Made by a program: the position numbers and the translations under genes. The notes beneath the pieces are model-generated. The model saw only the letters and a program-made list of their open reading frames with translations, ran no database searches and was not told the origin of the DNA. 7,694 nt of DNA from Paenibacillaceae bacterium UBA6304 (GTDB lineage: Bacteria > Bacillota > Bacilli > Paenibacillales > Paenibacillaceae), in contig DJTQ01000249.1 in NCBI GenBank assembly GCA_002439285.1, positions 1-7,694 on the forward strand. The letters run 5' to 3'. Of the stretch, positions 5,827 through 7,694 are shown piece after piece (position 1 is the stretch's first letter; every line of letters begins with the position of its first letter).

Positions 5827-6531
5827 TTACAACTCGGATTTCAAAACACGCATACTTTCCTCCGGAATCATAAACGTCTCGGCGTAAGTTTTCCTTGCCT
5901 CAATCCCGCGAACGCGTGCCAAATGCTTATAATACTCCAGATAGGGAAACGACTTGCTTCCGGTCACGAACCAATGCTGAGACACCGCCTTCACCCATAA
6001 CTCATAAGCTTCCTGATCGAAATCAATGTAAATATATGGCTTGTAATCGACCGCATCCTCCCAGTTTTCCGCATAATACAGTCTGGAAGCAAAATGCGCG
6101 GGCAGTTCCCGCTCAAAAGATGCCAATCCGGCATAAAAGCGCGCATCGTTCACGATCAGATGGGTCGTCATATGGTCCTTGTGCATACTGTTTTTAAAAT
6201 GGGTAATGATCACGTTCGGTCGCACTTTGCGGATGACATCACATACCCGGAGACGTATTTCCTCGCTGTTCGCTAACTCTCCGTCGGGTATATCAAATAC
6301 GATCGATTCGCCGCCGAGCAATTCCGCAAACGCCGCTGCTTCTGCCACCTTTTGCTTGCGGTATTCCCCCATATCCTGCCCGGCCGGAACGCCCCGTTCC
6401 CCTGCCGTCAGCGCCAGCGTCACAATCCGGTCGCCTTTGAGCGAGTGGGAGGAAAGCACCCCACCCGCCGTTAATTCCATGTCCCCTACATGTCCTCCGA
6501 TCGCCAAAATCGTCAATGGTTGTTCGCTCAT
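5827..6531 (-). CDS. PIG-L/LmbE-family deacetylase with a degenerate catalytic motif
   Basis: This 234-residue protein has the PIG-L Rossmann-like start TILAIGGHVGDMELTAGG (7-24) and the conserved GERG turn (44-47). A RKQKVAEAAAFAELLGG helix (58-74) follows, with the downstream metal-site segment HFKNSMHKDHMTTH (111-124). PIG-L enzymes are zinc amidohydrolases that remove acetyl from GlcNAc-type sugars (for example BshB, MshB). The usual AHPDDAE motif reads GHVGDME here. The zinc ligands equivalent to His and the second Asp (His14, Asp17) and a C-terminal His (His117 or His120) are kept. The first Asp, the general base in MshB, is Gly16. The start is sound: AAGGGAG lies 8 nt before the ATG, inside the end of the GNAT gene, and the ATG overlaps the GNAT stop (ATGA). 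The substrate is unknown; the operon suggests an amino-sugar derivative. Confidence 0.82.
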   Translation of the reverse strand: MSEQPLTILAIGGHVGDMELTAGGVLSSHSLKGDRIVTLALTAGERGVPAGQDMGEYRKQKVAEAAAFAELLGGESIVFDIPDGELANSEEIRLRVCDVIRKVRPNVIITHFKNSMHKDHMTTHLIVNDARFYAGLASFERELPAHFASRLYYAENWEDAVDYKPYIYIDFDQEAYELWVKAVSQHWFVTGSKSFPYLEYYKHLARVRGIEARKTYAETFMIPEESMRVLKSEL

Positions 6532-7532
6532 TGTTCCAGCTCCCTTCTCATGATTGCAAATGATTTGACCGTCCGGAACCCGGCTTTTTCATAGATTGAT
6601 TTAGCGGGATTGTCGTTACCTGTAAAAAGAGAAATATAGTCCGCCCCGGCCAAGCGGAACGCATCGCACATATTAAAGAACAACACGGTGCCGAGCCCGT
6701 GGCCTTCGTGGTCCGGATGAACGCCGATGCCGGCGAAGAACGCCCGCCCGTTCGGCTGCCTGATCACCGGTCCGGCAAATCCGGCCAGGTTCCCGTTATG
6801 CGCAGCGATGATCAACGGGGCTCCATCCGCGGCATACGCCGGAATTTGCTGCTGCCATAGAGGGTTGCCCAGGCCAATCAGCATCTCTTCCATTCCGCGG
6901 TGACGCTGCGGATCATATAGCTCAATCCGGTACCCTTCCGCTTCCGACTTTCGTTCCTTCGATATAATAGCCTCGGGAATCGCGAACTGATCCAGCGATA
7001 AATACATCCCGCATTCTATGGCCCGCTCAATATACCCGCTCTGTAGCAAAAATCGATGCAAACGACTGTCCACCGGCACGCCGGGGGCGTTATTATGCTC
7101 ATGACCCGGTGTATCCGGAATATACCAAGGCAGCATCATCGGATTGAAAAACAAAACATCCCCCTGCGTTTTTCCTAAAAGCCGGAACCTGCGCTCCAAA
7201 GATTCCAACAGAAGCCGGAAATTTTCTTCTTCGGGGGGTGAAAGATGAGAATGTCCTTCCATTGTCTCTTCTCCCTTGCAGACAATGCAGGTAATATATC
7301 CCGCTTCCGCACCCAAAGGAAGATCCGATCCCGTACATCCTATAGCGAATCCCTTTAGCTGCTCATCTTCATCAAACAGCAAGAAAGCCGTCCTCGGATC
7401 GAAGTACTTGTTTCCCAGAATAAGCTCCCCGAAGCTCTCCTCCGAAAATTCCTTATACCCGTCCTTTACGGCCTCTCTATTCCATAGTTCCAGCGTTTCC
7501 CTTATATATCGTGCATCCCATGTTCGAATCAA
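6528..7532 (-). CDS. Double-length GNAT acetyltransferase, TTG start
   Basis: This 334-residue protein, read from the TTG at 7530-7532, begins MIRTWDARYIRETLELWN, a normal GNAT N-terminus. The start is chosen because AAGAGGTG sits 7 nt upstream and TTGA overlaps the anmK stop by 4 bases. The ATG at 7557-7559 would add nine residues, has no Shine-Dalgarno and would overlap anmK more deeply. The C-terminal half is a clear GNAT domain with acetyl-CoA motif A IGVHPDHEGHGLGTVLF (269-285) and motif B NPAKSIYEKAGF (308-319). In motif A the usual Arg/Gln of R-x-x-G-x-G is Glu. The N-terminal half also looks GNAT-like (strands around TAFLLFDEDEQLKGFAIG) but lacks a good acetyl-CoA loop, as in tandem GNATs with one degenerate domain. 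The substrate is unknown; coupling to PIG-L and AnmK hints at an amino sugar or cell-wall metabolite. Confidence 0.82.
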   Translation of the reverse strand: MIRTWDARYIRETLELWNREAVKDGYKEFSEESFGELILGNKYFDPRTAFLLFDEDEQLKGFAIGCTGSDLPLGAEAGYITCIVCKGEETMEGHSHLSPPEEENFRLLLESLERRFRLLGKTQGDVLFFNPMMLPWYIPDTPGHEHNNAPGVPVDSRLHRFLLQSGYIERAIECGMYLSLDQFAIPEAIISKERKSEAEGYRIELYDPQRHRGMEEMLIGLGNPLWQQQIPAYAADGAPLIIAAHNGNLAGFAGPVIRQPNGRAFFAGIGVHPDHEGHGLGTVLFFNMCDAFRLAGADYISLFTGNDNPAKSIYEKAGFRTVKSFAIMRRELEQ

Positions 7533-7694
7533 GATTGTGCACCTCTTCCCCTGTCCCATTCAGGATTTGAAAGACTAATCTTCCCCATAATTGCCGGTTG
7601 TCTCGCCCCCGTTACTCCGGGCAGATTGTTCGGCATCTTCGCAAGTGTATAGTCGGCAAGCAAAGCAAACGCCACAGCTTCCTTCGCTTCACTG
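7529..7694 (-). CDS. anmK: Anhydro-N-acetylmuramic acid kinase AnmK, C-terminal 54 residues; gene runs off the right edge
   Basis: The frame from the window edge reads SEAKEAVAFALLADYTLAKM, then PNNLPGVTGARQPAIMGKIS, and ends at TGA 7531-7529. This matches the highly conserved AnmK C-terminus (EAKEA-AFALL, NLP-TGA-RP-V-LGKI). AnmK hydrolyses the 1,6-anhydro bond of anhydro-MurNAc and phosphorylates O6, giving MurNAc-6-phosphate in the cytosol. Fourteen residues follow the usual end GKIS (LSNPEWDRGRGAQS), a slightly long and polar tail. The stop overlaps the GNAT TTG start by 4 bases, placing anmK as the most upstream visible gene of the salvage operon. The identification rests on this one conserved segment but the match is distinctive. 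Confidence 0.85.
   Translation of the reverse strand, partial: SEAKEAVAFALLADYTLAKMPNNLPGVTGARQPAIMGKISLSNPEWDRGRGAQS

Overview
This window looks like chromosomal DNA from a Gram-positive Bacillales bacterium, most likely Paenibacillus or a close relative. The evidence is strong purine-rich Shine-Dalgarno sites, a TTG start, a two-gene glycolate oxidase locus of the Bacillus type, and a peptidoglycan amino-sugar salvage set (AnmK, NamZ, BadF-type sugar kinase). The genus is an inference.

Left part (1-3237): the N-terminal piece of a FadR-type GntR regulator reads leftwards out of the window. Divergent from it, across a roughly 150-bp AT-rich control region with two imperfect palindromes, runs a translationally coupled pair, glcD (FAD subunit) and glcF (iron-sulfur subunit). 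Together they oxidise a 2-hydroxyacid (glycolate or D-lactate) and pass electrons to the respiratory chain. A 16-bp-stem terminator closes this operon.

Middle (3238-3446): the gap between the two convergent operons holds no gene. It carries a degenerate palindromic element of about 180 bp with matching 15-bp inverted ends and internal partial copies of the same end motif.

Right part (3447-7694, all minus strand): a five-gene run read right to left. It consists of the C-terminus of anhydro-MurNAc kinase (anmK), a double-length GNAT acetyltransferase, a PIG-L/LmbE-type deacetylase with an altered active-site motif, a DUF1343/GH171 exo-N-acetylmuramidase (NamZ/YbbC type) without a visible signal peptide, and a BadF/BadG-type GlcNAc/MurNAc kinase. 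The first three overlap by 4 bases each, and the fourth follows after 50 bp. The fifth follows after 260 bp of unusual leader containing a perfect 18-bp palindrome, seven copies of a 9-bp tandem repeat and a near-match to a CcpA cre box.

The likely theme of the right-hand operon is recovery of MurNAc, anhydro-MurNAc and GlcNAc from the organism's own cell wall or scavenged fragments. AnmK and the BadF kinase would feed sugar 6-phosphates to a MurQ-type etherase that is not in this window. The roles of the GNAT and PIG-L proteins inside this set are the least explained part.
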